Shown one piece after another: positions 1 through 9,520 of a DNA stretch of 64,000 bases. The position numbers and the translations under genes are program-made. How positions within the stretch are numbered: position 1 is the stretch's first letter; every line of letters starts with the position of its first letter. Origin of the DNA: Alviniconcha marisindica (taxonomy: Eukaryota > Mollusca > Gastropoda > Provannidae); assembly GCA_018857735.1 (NCBI GenBank), contig JABMCL010002919.1, positions 407,001 through 471,000 on the forward strand, written 5' to 3'. The notes under the pieces are model-generated. The model did no database searches, was not told where the DNA came from, and was given only the letters and a program-made list of their open reading frames with translations.

Positions 1-344
1 CAAATTGTTAAAAGTAATGCCTTGCGCCACCGAGCCACCGCTAAGACCGGAAGTATTTTAATTCAGAGCTATCTTTTTTCAAGTAGTGGTATTTAGTTGT
101 AGTATTTTATTTGCAAGACTTCAGGACATGGCAAACGTTCGATAATTCTATAATACAACTATATTTATGTGTTATCACGTCTTCATTAGAAGGGGAAAAA
201 AATCAGCAACGGCGGTTTAGAATCTGTCTTATGGAATCTTCGGGTGTCTTCGGACTTGTATTCGTCTGTTATCGGCAAGAGCTCGTTTGCTCCCGCCATG
301 TGCCCTCGGTAACCCCTGTTGTGAAAGCAGACAGCCTCGATCTG
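1..344. other. no recognised feature
   Basis: Unique-looking CpG-containing DNA up to the first retroposon copy. A 110-codon open frame here has no recognisable domain and is treated as chance. Confidence 0.5.
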
Positions 345-500
345 GGTCACAGTAGTTCAAGGACTGCTGCACCCGTCCTAACGAGCCTTCTGGTTTCCGT
401 GGACGTAAAGCATGCTTCGGCATTGGTTTCAACTTGTCCCTAATATGTCAGCCGACATCCGAGGACATTAAGCAACACAACTGAACTGAACTGAACTCGA
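345..500 (+). mobile_element. non-LTR retrotransposon 3'-end repeat (R1, long form)
   Basis: Shares CCGTGGACGTAAAGCATG, the TTCGGCATTGGT segment, GTCCCTAATATGTCAG and GAGGACATTAAGCA with copies at 1199-1375 and 8309-8480 (both minus). It ends in a (TGAAC)n tail (478-497), typical of short-repeat tails of LINEs. Truncated at its 5' side. Confidence 0.65.
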
Positions 501-619
501 CTAGTATACAATTTATGTAATCTTTAAGTGATCTTTATTTCACCATCATTTTAAAGGTTAATAACAGTTTTAATTTAAACTCAGCAAAACTGAACTGAGA
601 ATCATCACTGATACTACAC

Positions 620-670
620 AGTCACGCTGTCCGGTCGGTCCGCCTGGCTCCGGTCGGTCCGCCTGGCTAG
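620..670. repeat. 20-bp tandem duplication
   Basis: CCGGTCGGTCCGCCTGGCT occurs twice in tandem. Confidence 0.7.
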
Positions 671-777
671 TCTCAATATGAGCGGCAATACAAATATATG
701 TACAGCACTTTTTCACTCGATTTCTCGTCCTGCACCTCTGGTGGAATTTATGTACCGTGCACGGTATTTGTGACAAG

Positions 778-876
778 CATTCCAGGTGAGAGTTACCGTA
801 GGTGACTCAGTCTTGTGCTTGTGTGACGTTTTCGAGCGCTGATTAACTCCCTTGTGACTGAGTTGACTCTCGTCCT
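778..876 (+). repeat. single-arm relative of the 51.4-kb foldback element
   Basis: CAGGTGAGAGTTACCGTAGG, GTGACTCAGTCTTGTGC and GCTGATTAACTCCCTTGTGA align in order with the right arm of the foldback at 51520-51667. No inverted partner arm is visible nearby, so this is a solo arm or decayed copy. Confidence 0.55.
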
Positions 877-914
877 GTCTGTGAAAAGTCGATGTCGGTT
901 TGGGAAGTCACAAA

Positions 915-1012
915 AACAAAACAAAACAACAACAACAACAACAACAACTGACAAAAAAGCCCGTCCCTAATAAGCCTCATGAGTGGTTTCTGTAGACCGC
1001 GTTAAGCACCAT
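915..1012 (+). repeat. (CAA)n tract followed by an R1 3'-tail fragment
   Basis: A (CAA)n run (about 922-949) is followed by CCGTCCCTAATAAGCCTCAT and a TTTCTGTAGACCGCGTTAAG segment, the last 50 bp of the R1-type 3' end. Confidence 0.5.
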
Positions 1013-1198
1013 GTTTACTTACTTACGTCAGTCACAGAAACTGACACGACTGTGAGTGCTGCCATTTCAAGTCACGTTGTGCCGAGTCAGTGCAAGCACT
1101 CAGTCTGTATGATGATGCCTCATAGTCAACTGACTACTTTTCTGCAGCGCCATTCTCCGCTGAGTAAGCCCAACGCGCTGAACTGCCCTCCATGATGA

Positions 1199-1375
1199 TG
1201 AAGTGATGCTTAATGTCCTCAGATGTCAGTTGACATATTAGGGACAAGCTGTGACCAATGCCGAAGCACGGTTCAATAATTTTTTACGTCCACGGAAACC
1301 AGAAGGCTCGAAGTTAGGACGGACAGCTCAGGACGGCCACCTCGACTCTCACACAGCTCCTGAACTATGTGCCCT
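1199..1375 (-). mobile_element. R1 long form, minus orientation
   Basis: On the minus strand it reads the shared GTCGAGGTGGCCGTCCTGAG start, CGTGGACGTAAAAAATTATT and the GTCCCTAATATGTCAACTGA / GAGGACATTAAGCATCACTT end. It closely matches 8309-8480 (minus) and is the reverse of 345-500. Confidence 0.7.
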
Positions 1376-2110
1376 CCATTGAGGGCGATGGCAACTAGTA
1401 CTGACTAGCCTCAGTAGTCTAGGTACGTCACGAATCAACTCAGTACCTGAGTCAGTCAAGTTTCTGCTCAGCCGGCTCAGCGCGCCATCCGTTTGGCCGC
1501 AATGAGCCAACGACCAAACTGAATGGTTTGCGACATCGAGGACTGAGACTCGAAGCAACAACTTACTCAGAAGTCCCCGACTACGTTCTTTCGCCACTAG
1601 TGACAAAAACGGCGACAAGGGATCAGATACGAGGCACACCCCATTTTCCGCCACGCCGTTTCCAGGCCGGTCCGGGCTTTGCGGGTTCCTTTTAAGCTAG
1701 GCAGACGTTATACAGATGTATTAAGCGGCTTCAGTTTAAACAGTGGCAGCTCAGTCCAAATTCAGTTATTTCACCCAAAATTGACTGAATTCCGCTACCC
1801 GGCCGGACCGGCGGCACCAGAAGAGTCTGCCGGCCAAGCGTCAGCGGCCCCAACATGAGTCAAGTTAGTTTCCGTTCCGGCAAACTGCGTTAAGGAAGAA
1901 GAACGATGATCGAGCAGACGAATAAGAAGGCATGCGAAAAGAAGAAGAAACCCAAACTGAAGTTCAAGGCCGGACTAACTTCAAGTTGTTACATGATATT
2001 CTGCCGGTTACCGACCTTGAGTCAGTGACGCCGGCTTAGTCGACACTACTACACACTCGGCCAAGCCTCGCATTCCGGCACCTTCCTCCTCAGTAAAAAA
2101 AAAATGGTAT
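1376..2110. other. no recognised feature
   Basis: CpG-containing DNA. A 101-codon minus-strand frame at 1349-1654 overlaps the repeat above, has no domain and is not supported as a gene. Confidence 0.5.
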
Positions 2111-2410
2111 CATAAACCAATGCTTGGAGCCTGGCCAAAGTTTCTATCTTTGGTTTGGCTTCGACTGACACTGAACCGTTCGGCACCTCATTCGTCAGCT
2201 ACGGTTAACTTCGGGCACCGCCCCCCTCCCCCCTCCCCCCCCTCCCCCCCCTCCCCCCCCCCCCCCCCCTCCCCCCTCCCTCCCCGTTTGGCCCACCGGT
2301 CCACCGCGGCGCTGACAGTGTTATTTGACTGCCCCGGGCCCACACTCCGAACAGCGCTTTCCGGCATCTTCCTCTTGAAGGAAGGATGTCGTAAACCAAT
2401 GCTTGGAGTA
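2110..2410 (+). repeat. dispersed repeat R2 around a C-rich tract
   Basis: TAAACCAATGCTTGGAG occurs at about 2114-2132 and again at about 2394-2409, the second copy preceded by TTGAAGGAAGGATGTCG. A third copy lies at about 7437-7463. Between the two is a 70-bp C/T homopyrimidine tract (2219-2285), followed by CACACTCCGAACAGCGCTTT, which recurs at about 7016. Confidence 0.5.
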
Positions 2411-2456
2411 TGACCTGGGCCGTCACACGGGCCAACACTCTTTTGCGCTAAAGCCC

Positions 2457-3105
2457 GTTCTTAACTGGGCGAATGTTTGTTCGCCGAACATACTTCGGAC
2501 ACTTCGACGAACTATGATTCGTTTCTTAATTGAACTTTTAGTTCGCCGAACACTGGTTCGGACAGTCCAAACTTTACTTCGTTCTCAACTGGCTTGTAAT
2601 GAGATGCAAACTTCGGCCCGAAGTTGCGGCAGACAGCATGATCGAAAATGTAGGCTCAACTGAGTCAAGTCAAGTCAAGTCAAGTCAAGTCAATATACTT
2701 TCATCATCCCTCACAGGATAATTCAACTAACTACTATCTCATTCTGGGTCTCCGAGACAAGGCTGCGCCTCCACAAGTCAACAAATAAAAATTCCCTCCG
2801 AAGCGAGTGGAGAACCTAGCGACACCGTCATTTATTTTTATTTTTATTTTTTCTTCATCCACAGGAGATCTCTGCTCTCAGCCAACCAGAGGCAATGATC
2901 GTCGAATAGGGCGAATGTTCCCAGAACACGTTGAGCGTCTGACTTTTTGGACCCCGAATATAGCGGCTTCGACGAATACTTCAGTCCAACTAGGTTCGCG
3001 AAGAAAAGTTCGCCCAATTAAGAACCAACTAGCTTCGCCGAATACCGTCTTCCAACTAGGTTCGCGAAGAAACGTTCGCCCAATCAAGAACGGAAAATCA
3101 GTCTT
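2457..3105. repeat. inverted-repeat element with tandem internal units
   Basis: The left arm (about 2457-2585) has CGTTCTTAACTGGGCGAATG and GTTCGCCGAACA twice. The right arm (about 2970-3105) is its reverse complement, as two tandem units of about 66 bp containing CCAACTAGGTTCGCGAAGAA and GTTCGCCCAATYAAGAAC. A (TCAAG)n run (2660-2693) lies between. Fits a decayed foldback or MITE-like element. Confidence 0.55.
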
Positions 3106-3442
3106 TGACCCGGGTCAGTGTGTACACTGGTCACAAGAGGAACTAAAGTTCGGCAGGTCCGGCGTTTGCCGCGCCCTTGAGTGGACACGTTTTGCCAGCC
3201 CCTGAGAGGCGCGGAACATTCAGAGATGATAAAAACTAAAAGTTCAGTCATCGTTTATAGGACAGCTAGTTGACAGAGACCAAGCTCAATCGGCTTTACG
3301 CATTCCGACGTCGTCTCGGCGGCAACTCCGACCTGTGAACTCTCCAAGTGATCCCAGCCTTGAGACGACCTGGCCGCGACAGGCTTCACTACACTGCGAA
3401 TCACCGCCAGAAAACCTACAGCACGCAGTGCAGAATGTGAGA

Positions 3443-3951
3443 GAGACGAGTGTAGCGTAGTGTCTCTGGGTGGCCATGTCCAAAGATATTACCGTTCCAG
3501 CAAGTAGTGTACCAAATGTAGTGTAGTGTCTCTGGGTGGACATGACCAAAGATATTTACTACAGCAAGTAGTGTACTAGTGTAGTGTAGTGTCTCTGGGT
3601 GGACATCGCTTCAGTCATAGTCTCTACTCTACTTCTCGCCCTCTTCGCTCAGCCTCGGCTACTCGCATCTTCCGGAGGACCCTGCGGGAGAGACCCTTTC
3701 CGTATATAATGGGACCTGTGATCTGGAACTCTCTGATTCCTCTCTCTGTCAGGCATTCGTTTTCACTCACTTAGTCAGTCTTTTAAGTCAAAACTGAAAA
3801 CCCATCTCTTCTCTTCTGCATACTTATCTGTCAGTTTTTTCTCATTGTATCAACCCATCACCAGTAATGCATGTATTTGTAGTGCGCGCGCGCGCGTGTG
3901 TATGTGTGTGTGCGTGCGCGCGTGCGTCGCGCGCGCGCGCGCGTGTCTGTG

Positions 3952-4013
<62 letters not shown>

Positions 4014-4245
4014 TGAAATCAGTGAGTGTATCCTTATGTCTTTGTAAGCGATCTGGACTCTTACGAGAAGGGGAGGCATAAATAATCATCAATTATTAGT
4101 GTCTTTGGGTGGACATGGCCAAAGATACTACAGCAAGTAGTGTACTAGTGTAGTGTAGTGTCTCTGGGTGGACATGGCCAAAGATATTACAGCAAGTAGT
4201 CTGTACTAGTGTAGTGTCTGTGGGTGGACATGGCCAAAGCAGTCC
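3443..4245 (+). repeat. 63-bp tandem array split by an insertion
   Basis: Units begin GTGTCTCTGGGTGGACATG, continue with CCAAAGATATT and ACAGCAAGTAGTGTACTAGT and repeat about every 60 bp at 3443-3606 and 4100-4245. The two halves are separated by about 490 bp of retrotransposon DNA. Confidence 0.75.
3607..4099 (+). pseudogene. 3' end of a non-LTR retrotransposon (reverse transcriptase C-terminus, broken)
   Basis: Frame 3589-3774 reads ATRIFRRTLRERPFPY and GPVIWNSLIPLSVRHS, the typical C-terminal tail of LINE reverse transcriptases (F-x-x-x-x-P-x-x-W-N-S-L-P). The frame then meets a stop; the continuing FKSKLKTHLFSSAY follows in another frame, so a frameshift is present. Next come a (GT)n-rich stretch (about 3880-4012) and a 3'UTR end, GTAAGCGATCTGGACTC to GCATAAATAATCATCAATTA, like other 3' tails in this window. 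It is 5'-truncated, inactive, and inserted in a tandem array. Confidence 0.75.
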
Positions 4246-4980
4246 CACCGGCGTCTCTGCTTTCAAGTCTGTCGTGGAAGATTGGATGCTCAGTTGTTTT
4301 TCTGTTTGTTGTTTGTTGTTGTTTGGTTGATTGGTTGTTGTTGCTGGTTGCTCAGTGACATTGTCAGTTGTTGTTGTTTAATGCGATTCATTTTGTTCGA
4401 CTGAGTCACTGGGTAGTCTTTAGACCCACTCATCCATCATGTGCTTTTGACCTAATTTTAATTATTCAGCATCCAGTTGCCTACCAGCGAAAGTAAGTTT
4501 TAGTTATTTCGATATTTCTAAAAGGTCTAAACACTCAGCACAGCCATTTGGCCCAGCCAAAGAGCGGACAGAGCACTGTTCGCTCTACGCCCTGCCTCCT
4601 CGCCAGTGTCCAGACATATACGCCTACGCATCCTCCCTTGCCCCAATTCCCATGCATCCCCAGTCTCCCGCTCCTCTCCCCCTCCCTCCCTCTCGTCACT
4701 CGCGCTTTTGGCACGGATCACACTTCCGTCGGCCCCTCCTACCCCTCCCCGCCACCCCCTGTTTGTGGCTGCCGGTCTGTCGCGTTTAAACAAAGGTTGC
4801 AAGCTTGCGTAACCTTCACTCTATTTTTGCCGTTAAATTCTCGGTCTCTTCCGCCGGCCAAGGAGCCATATTATGTACACGGCAGCACTCAGCGTGGCCG
4901 CACTATGCCATTTTCATCTTTGAAATACAAGATACAAGACAACCTTAATAATCCATTGCAGAAATTACATGGTCTGTCAT
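4246..4980. other. no recognised feature
   Basis: Mixed unique DNA. A 144-codon plus-strand frame at 4548-4982 is Pro/Ser-rich with no domain or splice context and is treated as chance. Confidence 0.45.
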
Positions 4981-5412
<432 letters not shown>

Positions 5413-5417
5413 CAGAG

Positions 5418-5515
5418 TAGTGCTAGGTACATTCTCCTTCTTCCCCCACCTCCTGGGATCTCGGTCCCCACCTGTGTCCTCGGAGACTGACAGTTCCGAC
5501 GTTTATGCCAGAAAC
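5418..5515 (+). mobile_element. SINE A 3' fragment
   Basis: CATTCTCCTTCTTCCCCCAC followed by CTCCTGGGATCTCGGTCCCC and a GAGACTGACAGTTCCGACGT segment match the 3' part of the SINE copies at 7680, 12355 and 54199. The tRNA-like head is missing. Confidence 0.55.
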
Positions 5516-5849
5516 TTGAATGCTACAACGTATTCAACTCGGCGTTACTTGAAACAACCAAACTTGCTCCTGTCACTGTCAGTACCGTGCGATCGCTATC
5601 ATTCTGCAGAAGACCCTCGCTCCCCAGACAGAGGGAAACTTTGCTTGATTTTTCTGATTCTTTCTTTCGTTCTTAGACTCAGTTCTGCAGACGACGTGAA
5701 AAGGTCAAAAACTAAAAAACATCGATGACGTCATAGCCAATCTTCAACCAATGGCAGCTGCGGACTATTTAGCAGGCGCTCGATTGCTGGTCCTCTCGGT
5801 TATATGAACTTATGAAGAAAATCCCGTTTTAAGCACCCTGTTTCCTAAA

Positions 5850-6005
5850 AAGCTCAGTAGCTGTGTGAAAGTCGAGGTGGCCGCCCTAGGCTCCCCGTCC
5901 CTAATAGTCCTTATGGTCTCTGTGAACGTTAAGCAACATTGAACTTGAACTAAAAGGTCTGTATCAGAGCTCAGAAGCTGTGTGAATGTCGAGGTGGCCG
6001 TCCTG
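5850..6005 (+). mobile_element. two R1 3'-end copies in tandem, the second interrupted
   Basis: Copy one (5850-5950) reads AGCTGTGTGAAAGTCGAGGT, GCTCCCCGTCCCTAATAGTC and GAACGTTAAGCAACATTGAA. Copy two starts at about 5966 and stops at GTGGCCGTCCTG (6005), where a terminal-inverted-repeat element is inserted. It appears to resume at 7010. Confidence 0.7.
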
Positions 6006-7009
6006 GAGCCGGTTTAATGAACACGGTCATAAACTATGCTAGCGGAAAGCCCTCCGACCCACTGCGCGGTTATAGTTATGTGCACGATTCGAATTTACGA
6101 CAGCCCCGCCAAATCGCGGCCACGATGCACAAAACGCTGTCGGTTACAACTGTGATAGCGTAAGGCCGTCTATATTTAACTGTGACTGGAAACCCCCCAG
6201 GATTTTCCTTCACATCCGCTACAAACTGACACCAAATGAATCTCCAATCACACGCTGAAAAGTACCTGTTGCATAAAACCGCAAAGCGATCATTATTTGC
6301 ACAGATTAATAATAATAGTAATGTAAAATAAATAATTTAAAAAAAATTAAGCGTCACAATTTTCCGGCAAAACAACAAAAAGACACGGGGGGGGGGGGGG
6401 GGGACGAAATAAAAATAAATAAATAAATAAAAGAGCTCAAAACGCTTCAGTTAGTTTCCACAGAGTACACCATAAAATGCAAAAACAAACAAAAAAAGGC
6501 TCTAAAGAAGTACAATAAAACACACGCAAGTACAGCTCCGGCCAGGCCACCAACAAGAGCAGACGAACTCCCTTTTGACGATGCGAGGTACTGCAAATCA
6601 TTAAACTCATCGATTGCCTCAAGGACCTCAGGCGTCCAACATTGAAAAAACAAAAACGCTGAAATAATCCTAGATCATCGAACACGCAGTGGTTTTATTC
6701 AGTCACCAAATTTACGATCTCTTACGAGTCGGATTGTGCACGTGTACCGAACCGGTCTTTTGGCGGCCATCATGAATCTCGTATCAAACAGCTGACTTTG
6801 TACCCAGCGGCAAGCTAACGCCAGCGCAGAGCAGCTTACGCGTGGAGGGGGGGGAGGGGGGGGGGTATAAACTATGACAGTGATTAGGATGTCGGTAGCC
6901 ACTGTAACCGCTTCATTGGCCGCGGAAATATCACTTTGCGCTGTTATAGTTTATAACCATCGCTTAGGACGGCGTAAATGGCGTTATAACCGCTCTATTA
7001 AACCGGCTC
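6006..7009. mobile_element. 1.0-kb terminal-inverted-repeat element (non-autonomous)
   Basis: The left end is GAGCCGGTTTAATGAACACG with GTCATAAACTATG; the right end is the imperfect inverse, ...GTTATAACCGCTCTATTAAACCGGCTC. CTG flanks both ends (6003-6005 and 7010-7012), a possible 3-bp target-site duplication. Flanking DNA reads as one R1-like repeat if the element is removed. There is no transposase frame, so it is a MITE-like or decayed DNA transposon. A 3-bp duplication would fit PIF/Harbinger-type elements, but that is a guess. Confidence 0.55.
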
Positions 7010-7160
7010 CTGGGCACACTCCGAGCTTTGCTTTCCGGCACCCCCCTCCAAAGTCTGCCAGATTTAGTTACGCCACTGAAGGGGTACTCTTTATCTCCGC
7101 GCAGCTGTCTAGCGACTCGGTCAGCGCCCTCCGAAAGGTTCGGGTACTAATATGACTGTA
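7010..7160 (+). repeat. continuation of the R1/R2-like repeat
   Basis: GGGCACACTCCGAGCTTTGC and TTTCCGGCACCCCCC resemble 2337-2372. Confidence 0.4.
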
Positions 7161-7436
7161 GAAGCAACCTAGCGCCAAAGCACGCACGTAAACATGAGAC
7201 GCATCCACCCCTGGTAAAAAAAAAAAAAAAAAAAAAGAGAATTCCGTCTCGACTCAAACGATTGTGGCTTTATTTGCGCTGGTGTAAACTTTGTTGGCGG
7301 CTATAAATGACACGCCTTGTTTTATTTGAGTTGTTTGTAACAAACTTACTATTGTTTGAGCACCAACAAAAAACTGCTCGTTAGCTGACAGTTTTCTGGA
7401 CCCTATGGCATAACTAAATACGGCAGTGGTTGAAGG

Positions 7437-7580
7437 AAGGATGTCGTAAACCAGTGCTTGGAGTTTGCGTCCTGGGCTCCCCTCCATAATAGGCCGTATG
7501 GTTAGTCTCTGAAAGGACTTATACATACAGGTCCATAGTTTCTGTGTAAGTAAATCAACATCGGAACTGAACTGAACATA
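7437..7580 (+). repeat. R2 plus R1-like 3' segment
   Basis: GAAGGAAGGATGTCGTAAAC and CAGTGCTTGGAG (R2) run into TCCTGGGCTCCCCTCCATAA, GGCCGTATGGTTAGTCTCTG and a terminal GAACTGAACTGAAC, the R1-type tail. Confidence 0.45.
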
Positions 7581-7679
7581 AGGGTCCAATGACCAGAGCC
7601 CAGCCGGAGACATCAGAAGAGGGAGGTGAAGCTGGGCTGTCAATAGTGAATAATTGTCTTGCTGCTGAGTTGTTCCCCA

Positions 7680-7975
7680 GAAAGCCGGTTTGGCCTAGTG
7701 GTAAGGCGGTAGGCTGGTAAGCGGAAGGACCTCGGTTCGATACCGCTTCGGCTCTCCTTTCTTTTCAAAAGTTATGGTTTGTGGCCACTGTCTTGTGACT
7801 TTGTCCCTCACAATTAATGAAACAGTAAAATGGCTCTCATCGCTGCCCATCTTAATGCAGGTCATTCTGGTGATGACAATGTAGCGATAGGTATATACTC
7901 TCCCTCTTCCCCCACCTCCTACCCCCTTCTCCCCCTTCTCCCCGACGCTAATAAGCCTTATGTTTTAGTTTTTTC
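7680..7975 (+). mobile_element. tRNA-derived SINE, family A (best copy)
   Basis: The head has a polymerase III A box (TGGCCTAGTGGTAAGGCGG) and B box (GGTTCGATACC) at tRNA spacing. The body reads GGTTTGTGGCCACTGTCTTG and CAATTAATGAAACAGTAAAA and ends in a C/T-rich 3' part with CTCTTCCCCCACCTCC. The tRNA-like part is too diverged to be a working tRNA gene. Related copies lie at 5418, 8834, 12355 and 54199. Confidence 0.8.
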
Positions 7976-7984
7976 CTCAGTCGT

Positions 7985-8262
7985 TGCAGCTTTTTCGGAC
8001 ACTGTCTTTGTGAGTTTGCTCCGCACGGCAGCTGTTGAAAGAGCAAGTTGTAGAGGACTCAAGTTGCTTCTCTGCTGGCGGGGTCCCCACCTCTTTAGCA
8101 TTTATTGTTCTGACAGTACCTGACGGTCTCTTCAGTCGGTGGGTCGGAGCACATGGACGAGCTATTCATCTATAGGTACCCAACACCCCCTCCACCCCCG
8201 CCCTCCGTCCCTAATAAGCCATAATTATGTGGCTTCTGTGGACGTCAAGCAACATGATAGAA
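7985..8262 (+). mobile_element. dispersed repeat R4, copy 1
   Basis: Matches 8550-8824: GCAGCTGTTGAAA, CTGGCGGGGTCCCCACC, TGACGGTCTCTTC, GGGTCGGAG and GACGAGCTATT occur in the same order. It ends with CGTCCCTAATAAGCC and TTCTGTGGACGTCAAGCAAC, the same last 50 bp as R1. Confidence 0.7.
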
Positions 8263-8308
8263 AGAAAAGAAAGGTCAAAAGAGCCGAGGAGGGATCAGAA
8301 GAGGGTGA

Positions 8309-8480
8309 TAAGTGATGCTTAATGTCCTCAGATGCAGTTGACATATTAGGGACAAGCTGTGACCAATGCCGTAGCATGGTTCAGTAATTCTTTACGTCCA
8401 CGGAAGCCAGAAGGCTCGTTAGGACGGACAGCCCAGGACGGCCACCTCGACTCTCACTGACACAGTTCCTGAACTATGAC
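8309..8480 (-). mobile_element. R1 long form, minus orientation
   Basis: Closely matches 1199-1375: GATGCTTAATGTCCTCAGAT, ACATATTAGGGACAAGCTGT, TTCTTTACGTCCACGGAAGC and GACGGCCACCTCGACTCTCA on the plus strand. Confidence 0.75.
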
Positions 8481-8549
8481 AGAAGAGGGAAGTTGAGCTG
8501 GACTCTCATAGTGAGCTGGACTGTCTTTTGCTTCAGGTTTCAGGTTTCA

Positions 8550-8824
8550 ACAGCTGGTCACTTCGGACTCTTTCGTTGTGACTGTTCCGCACAGCTGTTG
8601 AAAAACCAAATTGCCGAGTTCACATGTTGCTTCGCACTGGCGGGGTCCCCACCACCTTAACATTGTTGTTCTGGCGGTGGATGACGGTCTCTTCGGTCTT
8701 CGCATTTGCGGGTCGGAGTAGAGGGACGAGCTATTTATAGGTCTCCCCCCCCCCCCCCCCCCCCCGTTCCCTGTCCCTAATAAGCCGTATGTGGCTTCTG
8801 TGAATGTTAAGCAACATGAAAGGA
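8550..8824 (+). mobile_element. dispersed repeat R4, copy 2
   Basis: Second copy of the 7985-8262 repeat, with the same order of blocks. A C homopolymer (about 8746-8765) precedes the shared tail TGTCCCTAATAAGCCGTATG. Confidence 0.7.
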
Positions 8825-8833
8825 AGTAAAAGG

Positions 8834-9105
8834 TCAGCCGCTTTGGCCCAGCGGCAAGGCGCTAAACTGGTGAGTAGAAGGGCCTCGGTTCGATCTTGGG
8901 CTTCGATCGGCTGTCCTTTCTCTTCAAAAGTTGTGGTTTATGGGTCACTGTTTAAATATGACTTTGCTAGTGTAAGATATGTAAGATGAAACAAAGGGAC
9001 TTTCACTCATTCAGCGTTGCATACGTGACTAGAGCGCAGTGGGTCTGCTCGAAAGCAGAGAATAGCCACTGTGAAGCGCTTAGAGCTCATCTCGAGATAA
9101 GGCGC
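8834..9105 (+). mobile_element. SINE A head joined to a 3' tail of the AGCGCTTAGAGC type
   Basis: An A box (TTGGCCCAGCGGCAAGGCG) and a B box (GGTTCGATC) start the copy at about 8840-8900, followed by a TTGTGGTTTATGGGTCACTG segment. The 3' part (9030-9105) has GGGTCTGCTCGAAAGCAGAG and AAGCGCTTAGAGCTCATCTC, like the tail of SINE B rather than other SINE A copies. It could be a chimera or two adjacent elements. Confidence 0.55.
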
Positions 9106-9114
9106 TCGACATGT

Positions 9115-9520
9115 GTTCGTATAAAAATTGCTGTTTTATTGCTGCAAAATGGCCGTTTGCAGCTGCAAGGGCATATATTTTACAATTGCAAACATGCATT
9201 TTGCAGCGACAACTTTACTTTTGCAGCTGTAAAAATAGGGACCATTTTGAAGTGACAAAATTAGCAGCGTCAAAACTGCCTCTGGCGTTTTTGCCGCCGG
9301 AAAACATGCAGCAAATTTGCAGCTCAGTGCAGAGAACACCATGCTGCGCCAATGCCTCAAGTCCGACTGCTTTTTGGCAGATGCAAGTATTAATTTTTGT
9401 TGCTGCAATATGAGAGGCAGTTTTCCCGCTGCAGAACTGCCTGTCGCTTTTGCAACTGCATAAAGAGGCAAGAAGTAAATACATATAGTGCAGATTCACA
9501 CGTGCACTCTGCAGCAACAC
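9115..9520. repeat. segment enriched in TGCAGC/GCTGCA motifs
   Basis: More than a dozen TGCAG/CTGCA or GCAGC/GCTGC motifs in both orientations over 400 bp, such as TTTGCAGCTGCAAGG, CATTTTGCAGCGAC and CCCGCTGCAGAACTGCC. No fixed period was found. Several short overlapping frames here are chance. Confidence 0.45.

Noticed and set aside
1349..1654. 101-codon minus-strand frame
   Set aside because: No domain, overlaps the R1 repeat, and has no splice or codon evidence.
7680..7755. tRNA-like sequence on the plus strand
   Set aside because: No consistent cloverleaf, and the body is shared with other dispersed copies; SINE head.
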